Shown here: one piece after another, positions 7,606 to 15,736 of the stretch
How positions within the stretch are numbered: the stretch's first letter is position 1
Layout of the letters: each line of letters starts with the position of its first letter
Assembly: GCA_016793245.1 (NCBI GenBank)
Contig: JAEUHW010000117.1
Location: 1-40,922, forward strand
DNA length: 40,922 nt
Source of the DNA: Planctomycetota bacterium
GTDB taxonomy: Bacteria; Planctomycetota; UBA1135; JADKAF01
Reading direction: 5' to 3'
The notes under the pieces: model-generated
What the model was told of the DNA's origin: nothing
Seen by the model: only the letters and a program-made list of their open reading frames with translations
The model's database searches: none
Position numbers and translations under genes: made by a program

Positions 7606-8774
7606 CAGAGCTTCAGCGCGAGGATCGCGACCAGCGCCATCACCAGCATCATCATCGTGATGATCAGGTACTTGTACGCGTTCTGCGAGCGCGCGAGCAC
7701 GTCGGTCATGTTGCGCGCTTGCTCGGCCTGCACGCGGGCGAAGACGCCGATGTTCTCGGCCTGCGCCTGCGAGAAGAGATCGAGCGAGCGCTGCTGATTG
7801 CGCTCGAACGCCTGCGTCTGGCGCTTGTTCACTTCCTCGAGCGCGTCGACCTGCGACTTCTGCAGCTCGGAGAGCATCTCCGCGTTGGTCGCGGTGACGC
7901 GCTCGACCAGGTCCTTCTGGTCGACGGTCATGCTCCGCCACGCTTCGACTTGCTGACCGACGATGCGCTCCATCGTGCCGGAGTGGTCCTGCGTCAGCGC
8001 CTGCACCGCTTCGGCGTGCTTCTCGCCCATGCGGTCCATCGCGCTCAGCTGGCGCGAGCTGAGCTCGTGGATCGCCTGGTTGATGTCCGCCATCGTGTTG
8101 CGGAACTCGAGCAGCGTATGGTCGCGCTTCTCGAGGCCGCTCGTCTGACGATCGATCGAGCTCTGCAGCGACTGCAGGATCGCCGGCAGCGTCTGGAGCT
8201 GCGCGACGACCGCCTCCGAGCGCTCGTTGGCTTGGGTGAGGCTGGTCGAGATCTGCTTCAGGACCTCGATCTGCGCCTCGGAGACGGTCTCCGTGCGCCC
8301 GAGGCGCTCCTGGATCACGCCGAGCACGCCCGAGAGCGCGTCGAGGCCGCGCGAGAAGGAGCTCACCGCGCGCTCGTGCATGCGCTCGGCCGCTTCCTGC
8401 GTCAGCGGCGCCATCGGCAGGCGCTGCGAGCCGTGGACGATCTCCACCACCGGCGCGCCGTCCTGGAACTGGCCGGTCAGGGTCTGGACGTAGGTGTCGT
8501 GCCCGGCGCCGTTCAGCCCGTGGCCGTTGGTGCCGTGCCCGTTCGTACCGTGCCCGTTCGTTGCGTGGCCGTTGGTACCGAAGCCGTGCTGCGCCTGAGC
8601 CTCGGCTTCCTCGTGGCGCCCGTAGCGCCGAACGATCATGCGCCGCCCGCCGATCGTCTTCACGAGGGCGAGGCCGCCGTCCTTCAAACGGACGAGGGTG
8701 GGGCGGCCCGCCGGCGCCTCGGCGCGGTGGGGTTCGGCACGAAGGGTCTCTTCGCGCTGGGTATGCGCTTCCAT
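7605..8774 (-). CDS. Tail-anchored coiled-coil protein with a TNGHG repeat
   Basis: This 389-residue protein is of unknown family. Residues 24-51 form a small beta-rich segment (RPTLVRLKDGGLALVKTIGG). Residues 64-88 are five near-perfect copies of a pentapeptide of the type TNGHG. Residues from about 110 to 360 are a long polar coiled coil rich in Gln, Glu and Ser, like the signalling helices of chemoreceptors but without the conserved receptor hairpin. The last 24 residues are a single membrane helix ending at the C-terminus (YLIITMMMLVMALVAILALK), so it is a predicted tail-anchored protein with its bulk in the cytoplasm. It is coupled to anmK through TGATG. A cell-envelope scaffold role is a guess from this context only. 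Confidence 0.85.
   Translation of the reverse strand: MEAHTQREETLRAEPHRAEAPAGRPTLVRLKDGGLALVKTIGGRRMIVRRYGRHEEAEAQAQHGFGTNGHATNGHGTNGHGTNGHGLNGAGHDTYVQTLTGQFQDGAPVVEIVHGSQRLPMAPLTQEAAERMHERAVSSFSRGLDALSGVLGVIQERLGRTETVSEAQIEVLKQISTSLTQANERSEAVVAQLQTLPAILQSLQSSIDRQTSGLEKRDHTLLEFRNTMADINQAIHELSSRQLSAMDRMGEKHAEAVQALTQDHSGTMERIVGQQVEAWRSMTVDQKDLVERVTATNAEMLSELQKSQVDALEEVNKRQTQAFERNQQRSLDLFSQAQAENIGVFARVQAEQARNMTDVLARSQNAYKYLIITMMMLVMALVAILALKL
8511..8585 (-). repeat. Five tandem 15-bp units coding for TNGHG-type pentapeptides
   Basis: Units begin at 8511, 8526, 8541, 8556 and 8571, each starting GTT(C/G)(A/G)(G/T) on the plus strand. They keep the reading frame, so copy-number changes would lengthen or shorten the His/Asn/Gly linker without disrupting the gene. 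Confidence 0.9.
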
Positions 8775-8806
8775 GGACTCGATCCTCGACGGAGCTCCGC
8801 CCCGCG

Positions 8807-8823
8807 GACGGACTGTGTCCGTC
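8807..8823. promoter_or_regulatory. Small inverted repeat in the divergent intergenic region
   Basis: The 7-nt arms GACGGAC/GTCCGTC surround TGT, 33 bp upstream of the coiled-coil gene start and within the 225-bp gap between divergent genes. It could be an operator or a leader hairpin. The rest of the gap shows nothing I can name. Confidence 0.3.
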
Positions 8824-8999
8824 GACCGCCCGCGAGCCCCTCCACAACCCGTAGTCGCTGCCCCGAGCTCGGCCCACCATATCCGGGGATGCGCGGCGCG
8901 AGCAAGGGCGCGAAGCGGAGTTCAGCGGCGCGCGCGCCTTGTCTCTCGCGTAGGGAGTGCGAAACTCGGCTCCGTCACCCCACCTTGCGAGGCCCCGCG

Positions 9000-9995
9000 A
9001 TGCTGGTGTTGCTTCCGCTCCTCTTCCTCGTCGCGCAGGACGACGCCCCCGGCTCCGTCGGCAAGATGGCCTGGCCGCCGAAGGCGCCGACGGCGCAGCG
9101 CTACGTCGTGAAGACCACGAAGACGCGGAAGCTCTCCGCCGCGACGGCGGCGCAGCGGCGCGAGGCCGCGAAGACCGCGGGCGTGAAGCTCCCCGCGAAG
9201 GATCCCCAGCAGCAGGTCGCGGTCGAGCTCCTGCTCGAGTGCACGCCCGGCGCGGGCGAGCTGAAGGTGCGCAGCACGCCGAGGATCGGCGAGGCGAAGT
9301 TGCGCTGGAAGTGGATCGAAGCTGCCCCGGGGGGCGCACCGGCCGTGTTCACCAACGCGCGCTTGGCGGAGCTCTGGGGCGACGGCGCCGCGAGCGCACC
9401 GCCGCTCGAGTTCGCTCGCGCGAGCTTCGAGGCGCCGTTCGAGCGCACGCTGCGCTGGCGACCGCACGGCCTCCAGCACGACGACGCCGGTGCGCGTTGC
9501 GCGGAGTCGCTCCTGCCGGTGCTCTGGTCGCGCGCGCTCCCCACCTGGGGCGAAGCGGTGCTCGCGGTGCTGCACATGGACGGCGAGCACGTGATCCCCG
9601 GCAAGGCGCTGATCCGCGAGCACACCGAGATCCACGCACTCGGCTCGCGCACCTCGCGCGCCGAGGCGCTGATCGAGACCGCGACCTCGGACCGCTTAAA
9701 GCTGAGCTACAAGCTGCGCGTCGATCAGATGGTGAACCGCACGCGCGATCTCTCCGCGGTGCTGAAGCGCCACTACCTCTGGCGCTTCGAGATCGAGGGC
9801 ACGCTCGAGCACTCGCTCGCCGATGGCGCGCTGCTCGCGGTGGACGAGAAGATCGTGGCCCGCCTCGTCGATCCGAGCCCGGAGAAGCTGCTCGAGATCT
9901 ACGACGAGGAGTTCGAGGGCACGATCCAGCTCCGCCGCTACGTGGAGGAGCCGGTCGATCCGAAGGGCAAGGCGAAGCCGAAGCCGAAGCGCTGA
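9000..9995 (+). CDS. Secreted protein of unknown function
   Basis: This 331-residue protein starts with the short hydrophobic signal MLVLLPLLFLVAQ, so it is predicted to be exported. I do not recognise the family. The mature part has a basic, Lys-rich opening (KAPTAQRYVVKTTKTRKLSA), several beta-strand-like segments and an acidic C-terminal stretch (EIYDEEFEGTIQLRRYVEE) before a Lys/Pro tail (KGKAKPKPKR). No catalytic motif or metal site is apparent. The ATG at 9000 puts the signal at the very N-terminus. It is divergent from the coiled-coil gene and convergent with the DUF1028 gene, and the last stop codon forms part of a shared palindrome. Confidence 0.82.
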   Translation: MLVLLPLLFLVAQDDAPGSVGKMAWPPKAPTAQRYVVKTTKTRKLSAATAAQRREAAKTAGVKLPAKDPQQQVAVELLLECTPGAGELKVRSTPRIGEAKLRWKWIEAAPGGAPAVFTNARLAELWGDGAASAPPLEFARASFEAPFERTLRWRPHGLQHDDAGARCAESLLPVLWSRALPTWGEAVLAVLHMDGEHVIPGKALIREHTEIHALGSRTSRAEALIETATSDRLKLSYKLRVDQMVNRTRDLSAVLKRHYLWRFEIEGTLEHSLADGALLAVDEKIVARLVDPSPEKLLEIYDEEFEGTIQLRRYVEEPVDPKGKAKPKPKR

Positions 9996-10017
9996 ACGCG
10001 CACGCCAGGCGCGTTCA
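9993..10017. terminator. Palindrome containing the stop codons of two convergent genes
   Basis: The arms TGAACGCGC (9993-10001) and GCGCGTTCA (10009-10017) are perfect complements around ACGCCAG. The left arm begins with the plus-strand TGA stop and the right arm ends with the minus-strand TGA stop, so both genes terminate translation inside the same hairpin. It may act as a bidirectional terminator, although no strong T tract follows. Confidence 0.6.
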
Positions 10018-11535
10018 AGGCGCGATGCGCACGCTCACGGCGTTCGACGCGAAGTCGATGGGCTGCAGCATCACCCACGCGAACGAGAGCTCGTAGCCGA
10101 GGATGTCGGTGAAGGTGCCGGGCAGCGGCTGCAGCGCCGCGAGAGAACGCCCATCGCTCTGCAGGCGCCCCCACGAGCTCACGAAGAACGGCGTGTTCAA
10201 GAGCTCGATGCCGACGGCGGTGGCGTCGTCGAAGTTGAGCGGCACGTTGATGCCCGGCGCGACGAGCGTTCCCGGCGCAGTGCCCGAGAGCCCGAGCAGC
10301 ATCACGTACTCGCGCTGCGCGCGCGCGAGCCCGCCGTCCAAGCGCAGCAGCACGCCTTCGCCCTGCGCCGCCGAGATCGAAGCGCGATCGACCTGCAGCG
10401 CCGGCACCGCTTCGAAGCGCAGCTCGGCCGGCGGATGGAGCTGCACCGCTCGCCCGCCATCCTGCACGACGATCTCGTAGAGATCCGTGCCCGCGCGCTC
10501 GGTCGCCTGCACGTCGAAGGCCCACTCGCCGTTGCCGATCGACGTCACCGCGCTGGGCTGGCCGATGCCCGCCGAGCCGGCAGCGTGGCGCACGGTGAAG
10601 GTCGCGGCGGCGTTCGTCACCGGTGTTCCTTGCCAGTCGTTCAAGCGCAGGCGGATGCGGGTGCGGGAGAAGCGATCCGCGGGCAGCACCGTTCGCTCCG
10701 CAAAGGCCACCGAGCGCACTTGATCCGTGCGGCCGATCAGGTTCTGGCGCCACGTGTCGTAGAGCCCCTGCAGGCGCACCACCGCATCGGGATCGGTCGG
10801 CAGGCCCCAGTTCGCCTCGAGCTTCGCGAAGTACTGCCCCATCGCACAGCCGATCGAGCCGCAGGGGCGGACCTGATCGCCGATGCGCGCGATGATGATG
10901 TGCGCGACGTACGAGGAATGGGTGAAGCTCGGCGGCGGCGCGCCGCAGCCGAACGGCGTCGAGCTGGGGCACGAGCAACGGCCGTCGCCGCCCATCGCGC
11001 GCGCCGCTTGCATCGCGGCCATCAGCTTCGCGGCGAGATCGCCCGGCGTCGCGCGCAGCGCTTGTTCCGCCGCGGTGAGCACCGGCAGCCCGGTGAGCAC
11101 GTTGCCTTGGATCGCATAGACCAGATCGCCGTCGACGCCGGTCAGACCGGCGGCGAAGGCGCCCGCCTGCGTGCCCGTGAAGGTCACCGCTCGCCCGTCG
11201 AGATCGACGATGCCGTACTGGCGCGTCTCGTGCCCCGGGTCGCTCAGCGAGAGGTTCTGCAGGATGACGAAGGGATCGACGCCGCCGTCGAGGCCGGCGT
11301 AGATCGCGCGCCGGTTCCGCTGGGTGTCGTCGAGGTAGGACTGCGCGGCGGCCGCGCCGCGCCCGACGCGGATCACGGGCACGGCGGTCGCGAGGTTGAT
11401 CCCCTCGACGCAGGTCGCGCAGGCGATCGCGACCTCGCCGGTGGCGCGGTTCACCACGACGATCGACCAGGTCGAGAGGGCCGGGGCGGCGAGGAAAGCC
11501 GCCAGCGCGGCGACGAGCAGGGGACGGCGGAACAT
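10015..11535 (-). CDS. DUF1028-family secreted protein (Ntn-hydrolase-like)
   Basis: This is a 506-residue protein. The start at 11535 gives an export signal, MFRRPLLVAALAAFLAAPAL, followed directly by STWSIVVVNRATGEVAIACA, the hallmark opening of DUF1028. These proteins resemble N-terminal nucleophile hydrolases, and a new N-terminal Ser or Thr after signal cleavage (Ser21 or Thr22) could be the nucleophile; this is inference. The N-terminal domain of about 220 residues contains GIVDLDGRAVTFTGTQAGAF and LVYAIQGNVLTG, typical of the family. The remaining part is a Cys-containing insert and beta-rich domains of unknown role. The gene is divergent from the regB-like gene. Confidence 0.85.
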   Translation of the reverse strand: MFRRPLLVAALAAFLAAPALSTWSIVVVNRATGEVAIACATCVEGINLATAVPVIRVGRGAAAAQSYLDDTQRNRRAIYAGLDGGVDPFVILQNLSLSDPGHETRQYGIVDLDGRAVTFTGTQAGAFAAGLTGVDGDLVYAIQGNVLTGLPVLTAAEQALRATPGDLAAKLMAAMQAARAMGGDGRCSCPSSTPFGCGAPPPSFTHSSYVAHIIIARIGDQVRPCGSIGCAMGQYFAKLEANWGLPTDPDAVVRLQGLYDTWRQNLIGRTDQVRSVAFAERTVLPADRFSRTRIRLRLNDWQGTPVTNAAATFTVRHAAGSAGIGQPSAVTSIGNGEWAFDVQATERAGTDLYEIVVQDGGRAVQLHPPAELRFEAVPALQVDRASISAAQGEGVLLRLDGGLARAQREYVMLLGLSGTAPGTLVAPGINVPLNFDDATAVGIELLNTPFFVSSWGRLQSDGRSLAALQPLPGTFTDILGYELSFAWVMLQPIDFASNAVSVRIAP

Positions 11536-11690
11536 GGGCGAAGCGCTCCGTGGATCGCGGGCGGACCGTGCGAACTCTACGCCACGCCCTCGCTCGCCAG
11601 CACTCCGGCGGAGGCGCGCCGCGAGGAGAGAGGTTGAAGAGCGCGGCCGAGGCTCTAAGTTCTCCTGCGCTTCCACGGCGTCGGAGCTCG

Positions 11691-13022
11691 ATGGACCCCA
11701 CCCAGCAAGAACGACTGCGCGTCAATTTCTCGTGGCTGATCCGCCTGCGCTGGGCCGCGGCCGGCGGGCAGCTCGCGACCATCGCGGCCGCGCGCAGCTT
11801 CTTCGAGGTCGAGTTCCCGCTCGCGCCGATGCTCGCGCTGGTGGCGGTGACGGTGCTCACCAACGCGATCCTGGAGCTCGGCTTCCGCGGGCGCGACGGC
11901 GTCACCTGGCTCGAGAGCGGCGAGCTGCTCGCCGGCTCGATCATGGTGTTCGATCTGCTGCTGCTCGCGGCGATGCTCTACACCGCGGGCGGCATCGCGA
12001 ACCCCTTCGCGATCTTCCTGCTCGTGAACCTGGCGCTGGCCGCGGTGATCCTGCGCGCGCCATGGTCGTGGGGCCTGACCTTGATCGCCGCCGCGTGCTC
12101 CGTCGTCCTGGCGCTCTGGCACCACCCGCTCCGAGCCCTCGGCGATGCGCAGGCTCTCGATCCGAGCGCGCTGGTGATCGGCGCGAGCAGCGATCCCGGC
12201 GACTTGCGCTTGCTGGGCCAGCTCGTCGCGTTGATCGCCGCGGGGGGCATCGTGGTCTACTTCATCACGCGCCTCTCGCTGGAGCTCCGCTCGCGCGAAC
12301 AGGAGCTCGCGAGCGAGCGCGCGAGCCACGAGCGCGATCAGCGGCTCGCGGCGCTCGCGACGCTCGCCGCGGGCGCGGCGCACGAGCTCTCTTCTCCGCT
12401 GGGGACGATCGCCGTCGTCGCGCGCGAGCTCGAGCGCTCGCTCGAGCGCGATGGCGCCTCCGGCGCCGCGGTGGAGGATGCGCGCTTGATCCGCACCGAG
12501 GTCGGGCGCTGCCGCGCGATCCTGGAGTGCATGGCGGCGGACGCCGGGGCCAGCATCGGCGATCTGGTCTCCTCGGTGGAACCCGACGCGCTGATAGAGG
12601 AGACTCTGGAGGGCTTCGGCCACGTCGATCGCGTGAGCTTCCACGTCGAAGATGCCGCGCGCGACGCGGTGGTGCGCCTGCCGCTCCGCGCGGTGGCGCA
12701 GACGCTGCGCGCGCTGATCAACAACGCGGTGGATGCGTCCGAGCCCGATGGTCGCGTCGAAGTGCGCATCGCGCGCCGCGCTCGCACCCTGGCGATCGAG
12801 GTGCTCGACCGCGGGATGGGCATGAGCGAAGAGACGCTGCAGCGCGCCTGCGAGCCCTTCTTCACCACCAAGGAACCCGGGCGCGGCACGGGGCTCGGCC
12901 TCTACTTGGGCCGCACCGTGATCGAACGTCTGGAAGGCACTCTCACTCTGCAGTCCTCACTCGGCCAAGGCACGCGCGCCACGGTCGAGCTACCGCTCGC
13001 GCCGCCCGATCCGAGCCCGTGA
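11691..13022 (+). CDS. regB: RegB/PrrB-type redox sensor histidine kinase
   Basis: This is a 443-residue membrane kinase. About six hydrophobic segments fill residues 24-195. TAGGIANPF at 98-106 matches the GGxxNPF quinone-binding motif of RegB. The H-box AAGAAHELSSPLGTIAVVAR carries the phosphorylated His231, and Cys274 in VGRCRAILEC is positioned like the redox-sensitive Cys of RegB. The ATPase domain shows NNAVDAS (N box), EVLDRGMGM (G1), FFTTKEPGRGTGLGL (F and G2). In Proteobacteria RegB senses the ubiquinone redox state and controls energy and carbon metabolism through RegA. Its response regulator starts 10 bp downstream. An ATG at 11691 was chosen to start just before the soluble N-terminus; an upstream extension lacks membrane-protein character. 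Confidence 0.92.
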   Translation: MDPTQQERLRVNFSWLIRLRWAAAGGQLATIAAARSFFEVEFPLAPMLALVAVTVLTNAILELGFRGRDGVTWLESGELLAGSIMVFDLLLLAAMLYTAGGIANPFAIFLLVNLALAAVILRAPWSWGLTLIAAACSVVLALWHHPLRALGDAQALDPSALVIGASSDPGDLRLLGQLVALIAAGGIVVYFITRLSLELRSREQELASERASHERDQRLAALATLAAGAAHELSSPLGTIAVVARELERSLERDGASGAAVEDARLIRTEVGRCRAILECMAADAGASIGDLVSSVEPDALIEETLEGFGHVDRVSFHVEDAARDAVVRLPLRAVAQTLRALINNAVDASEPDGRVEVRIARRARTLAIEVLDRGMGMSEETLQRACEPFFTTKEPGRGTGLGLYLGRTVIERLEGTLTLQSSLGQGTRATVELPLAPPDPSP

Positions 13023-13032
13023 ACCTCCGCCC

Positions 13033-13593
13033 ATGAACGAATCCAGCCATCCTTCGCCGCGCGGCCTCGACGTGTTGATCGCCGACGACGACGCGACGCT
13101 GCGCGAGCGCCTCGCGCGCGCGCTCCGCGAGCGCGGCTTCGAGGTGCGCACCGCCGCGAACTACAAGGACGCGATGGCCGCGTCGCGCGAGAAGGCGCCC
13201 AAGTTCGCGCTCGTCGACCTGCGCATGCCGGGGCCGAACGGCCTCGATCTCATCCGCGACCTGAAGGCGCTCGCGCCCGATGCCCGCGTGATCCTGCTCA
13301 CCGGCTACGGCAGCATCGCCACCGCCGTCGACGCGATCCGCCTCGGCGCGCACAACGTCCTCAGCAAGCCCGCCGACGCCGACGAAGTCGTGGCCGCCCT
13401 GCTCGACGAAGACGGCCGCGTCGCCCTCCCCGACGGCGAGGGCATCCCCGCCCCCACCCTCGCGCGCGCCGAGTGGGAGCACATCCACCGCGTCCTCGCC
13501 GACTGCAGCGGCAACATCTCCGAGGCCTCCCGCCGCCTTGGCATCCACCGCCGCTCCCTCCAGCGCAAGCTGAAGAAGATCGCCCCCGACTAG
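13033..13593 (+). CDS. regA: RegA/PrrA/ActR-type response regulator
   Basis: This is a 186-residue protein. Receiver-domain features are the acidic pocket IADDD at residues 16-20, phospho-acceptor Asp62 in FALVDLRMPGPNG, the LTGYGSI segment and the Lys in LSKPAD. The C-terminal Fis-type helix-turn-helix, GNISEASRRLGIHRRSLQRK, is the RegA/ActR signature. It is the partner of the histidine kinase ending 10 bp upstream, and the pair is very likely one transcript. The regulon is unknown; no obvious target lies directly downstream, where a long palindrome ends the unit. Confidence 0.93.
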   Translation: MNESSHPSPRGLDVLIADDDATLRERLARALRERGFEVRTAANYKDAMAASREKAPKFALVDLRMPGPNGLDLIRDLKALAPDARVILLTGYGSIATAVDAIRLGAHNVLSKPADADEVVAALLDEDGRVALPDGEGIPAPTLARAEWEHIHRVLADCSGNISEASRRLGIHRRSLQRKLKKIAPD

Positions 13594-13615
13594 CTCTCCG
13601 CACTCCGCGCGGAAG

Positions 13616-13693
13616 CCGAACGTACGGTGCCAGGAACGTTTTCACCGGGGTCCTTCGACCCCGGTGAAAACGTTCCTGGCACCGTACGTTCGG
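13616..13693. repeat. Perfect 78-bp palindrome between convergent genes
   Basis: Two perfect 37-nt arms flank the loop CTTC. Each arm contains GGTGCCAGGAACG and TTTTCACCGGGG. It starts 22 bp after the response-regulator stop and ends 2 bp before the stop codon of the sulfotransferase on the other strand. It would form a very stable hairpin and could terminate both transcripts. The perfect symmetry over 37 bp suggests recent formation or strong maintenance. Confidence 0.93.
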
Positions 13694-13695
13694 GG

Positions 13696-14490
13696 TCAGC
13701 CGAGGTGCGGCGAGAGCCAGTGGCTGCAGTCGCGCCCGATCAACTCGGAGAAGCGCAGGTTGTCCTCGCGGTACTGGGCCGCGACCCAGGCCTTCTCCTC
13801 CGGCGGCATCGCTTCGTAGCGCCCTTCGTTCACGCGCTTCTCGAACTCGGGCACGAAGCTCTCGTCGACGCCGACCAGCCGATACACCTGCTTCGCGAGC
13901 TCGAGCGGCGTGCGCTTCAGGTCGTCGTGGAGATACACACCCATCCCGGGGAACGCCTCGAGCCACGGCCGCAGGATCTGCCCGTAGAAGCCCTGCGTGC
14001 GGATCCAGCGCCCGTCGTCCTCGAACATGCGCCGGAAGCTCCGCACCTGACGCGCCTTCCCGATCCGCTCCTTGCGGTTCCGCCAGAACCAATAGTGCGA
14101 CCACGCGCGGTCGATGGGGTTCCGGAAGATCGCGAAGAGCTTCACCTGTGGGTAGCTCTCGCGGATCTCGGCGAGCGCCGAGGGCTTCTTGCGCCAGAAG
14201 AGCACGAGTTCGCGCGGCGACCAGTTGGGATAGAACTGCTTCCGCGCCGCGTCGGGCCGCGGTGAGTAGAGATAGTTCGGCGTGATCTCGCCGGCCTTCT
14301 TCGAACCACGGTCCTCGAACCAGTGGTGATACCAGCGATAGCCCTTGTGGAAGTGGCGAACGAAGAAGTTCACCTCTTTCCTGCGCAGCATCACCTGCGG
14401 GTGCTGCGAGAGCACGTAGCCGATCCAGCTCGTGCCGCACTTCTGCGCGCCGACGCCAATGAAATCCGGGCCACCGCTGCGGACGGGCAT
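13696..14490 (-). CDS. Sulfotransferase (PAPS-dependent)
   Basis: This is a 264-residue cytoplasmic protein. GVGAQKCGTSWIGYVL at residues 12-27 is the 5'-phosphosulfate-binding loop, and FAIFRNPIDRAWSHYWFWRN is the 3'-phosphate-binding motif of PAPS sulfotransferases. KAGEITPNYLYSP and the C-terminal region match the heparan-sulfate-type Sulfotransfer_1 subgroup. Enzymes of this kind transfer sulfate from PAPS to hydroxyl or amino groups of glycans or lipids; sulfated polysaccharides are frequent in Planctomycetota. It is divergent from the lipoprotein methyltransferase gene, with 42 bp between starts. Confidence 0.9.
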   Translation of the reverse strand: MPVRSGGPDFIGVGAQKCGTSWIGYVLSQHPQVMLRRKEVNFFVRHFHKGYRWYHHWFEDRGSKKAGEITPNYLYSPRPDAARKQFYPNWSPRELVLFWRKKPSALAEIRESYPQVKLFAIFRNPIDRAWSHYWFWRNRKERIGKARQVRSFRRMFEDDGRWIRTQGFYGQILRPWLEAFPGMGVYLHDDLKRTPLELAKQVYRLVGVDESFVPEFEKRVNEGRYEAMPPEEKAWVAAQYREDNLRFSELIGRDCSHWLSPHLG

Positions 14491-14532
14491 CGTATTCCTC
14501 GACCGTGGAAGGCGGTGTTATCCTCGGCCGCC

Positions 14533-15306
14533 ATGCGCCCGACAAGCCTTCCCTCTCCGTTCCTCGCCACGGTTCTCCTCGTCTGCGCCGCGCTCGGCGC
14601 CTGCCGCTCGACGCAGGATACATGGCAGCAGAACTGCGAGACGCAGAACGCCTCCGCAGCCCTTCCCGCCCGCGGCGAGAGCGTCAAGCCCGACATCAAC
14701 AAGGACTTCCTCGCCGAGGACCTGAAGGTCCAGCAGTTCATCGACCGCTTCGAGGGCGAGAGCCGCGAGATCGCGAAGAACCACCAGGCGATCCAGACCG
14801 CCGTCGGCATCCAGCCCGGCCAGCACGTGGCCGACATCGGCGCCGGCACCGGCCTCTTCCTCGCCGGCTTCGCGAACGCCGTCGGCCCGCAAGGCAAGCT
14901 CTACGCCGTCGACATCGCGCCCAAGTTCGTCGAGCACCTCGCCGAGCGCGCGAAGAGCGAGGGCCTTCCCCAGGTCGAGACCGTGCTCTGCAGCGACGAC
15001 GACTGCAAGCTCGCCCCCGCCTCGGTGGATCTCGCGTTCATCTGCGACACCTACCATCATTTCGAGTATCCGGCGCGCACGATGGCCACGATCGCGCGGG
15101 CCGTGCGCCCCGGCGGCAGCCTCTGCGTCGTCGACTTCCACCGCATCCCCGGCGTCTCGCGCGAGTGGCTCCTGAACCACGTGCGCGCGGGCCAAGAGGT
15201 CTTCCGCGCCGAGATCGAGGCTGCGGGCTTCGAGTTCGTCGAGGAGGTCACGGGGCTCGGGTTGCAGGAGAACTACTTCCTGCGCTTCCGCCGCAAGGCG
15301 AGCTGA
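14533..15306 (+). CDS. Lipoprotein class I SAM-dependent methyltransferase
   Basis: This is a 257-residue protein. The N-terminus (residues 1-24) is a lipoprotein signal ending in the lipobox LGAC, so Cys24 should be lipidated. After a linker, residues 94-257 are a class I methyltransferase fold: HVADIGAGTGLFLAGF (motif I), LYAVDIAPKFVEHL (motif II), VDLAFICDTYHHFEYP (motif IV) and PGGSLCVVDFHRIPG. The family resembles arsenite-type or quinone-type methyltransferases. A methyltransferase anchored outside the cytoplasm is odd, since SAM is cytoplasmic. The start with its signal is well supported, because the lipobox is in frame and there is no good internal start before the catalytic domain. 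Confidence 0.88.
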   Translation: MRPTSLPSPFLATVLLVCAALGACRSTQDTWQQNCETQNASAALPARGESVKPDINKDFLAEDLKVQQFIDRFEGESREIAKNHQAIQTAVGIQPGQHVADIGAGTGLFLAGFANAVGPQGKLYAVDIAPKFVEHLAERAKSEGLPQVETVLCSDDDCKLAPASVDLAFICDTYHHFEYPARTMATIARAVRPGGSLCVVDFHRIPGVSREWLLNHVRAGQEVFRAEIEAAGFEFVEEVTGLGLQENYFLRFRRKAS

Positions 15307-15311
15307 GCGAC

Positions 15312-15698
15312 TTGACCTCTAGCTACCGCATCCAAGCGCTCGATGAGGTGATCTTCCACACCTTGGATCGTGCGATGCTCGTCGAGCTCGCGCTCCGCGT
15401 GCAGGGAACCCGAGCGCGCAACGAGCCCTTCTTCGCCCGTCGCCGCGCCGTGGCTCTCGGTGAAGCGGGAACGGAACTCTGGCTCGCGAGCGCGGAAGAC
15501 ACGATCCTGGATCTACTCCGCTGCTCACCCGATCGACCCGAGAGCGGTGAGCCGAGCTGGCGCGATCTCCTCGGCGTGCTCAAAGCGCAAGGCCCGACGT
15601 TGGACCTCGCGGCGCTGGCGGAAGAGGCAGAACGCAGAGGGCGCGCAGCCGTGTGGCCGCGCGCCCTCATCGAAGCCGGCCTCGCCGAGCCCACTTGA
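15312..15698 (+). pseudogene. Truncated nucleotidyltransferase-like (AbiEii/DUF6036-like) remnant
   Basis: An open frame of 128 codons follows the methyltransferase stop by 5 bp, with TTG at 15312 as a possible start and ATG at 15375 as an alternative. The residues FFARRRAVALGEAGTELWLA, ASAEDTILDLLR and SWRDLLGVLKAQGPTLDLA resemble the C-terminal half of small nucleotidyltransferase-fold proteins found in toxin-antitoxin-like pairs. The N-terminal part with the catalytic GS...D.D motif is missing. This suggests a decayed or truncated gene. Family assignment is from memory of the pattern and is moderate in strength. Confidence 0.5.
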
Positions 15699-15736
15699 GC
15701 GATCGCGCTCCGCGTGGGCTCCGCGCGACGCAGACA

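Noticed and set aside
6393..8999. Long plus-strand open frame through anmK and the coiled-coil gene
   Set aside because: It is an Arg/Ala-rich shadow of two minus-strand genes with clear motifs. Only its final part, from 9000, is a real gene.
13456..13693. Palindrome as inverted end of an insertion sequence
   Set aside because: There is no transposase frame between the arms, only a 4-nt loop, and no target-site duplication could be recognised.
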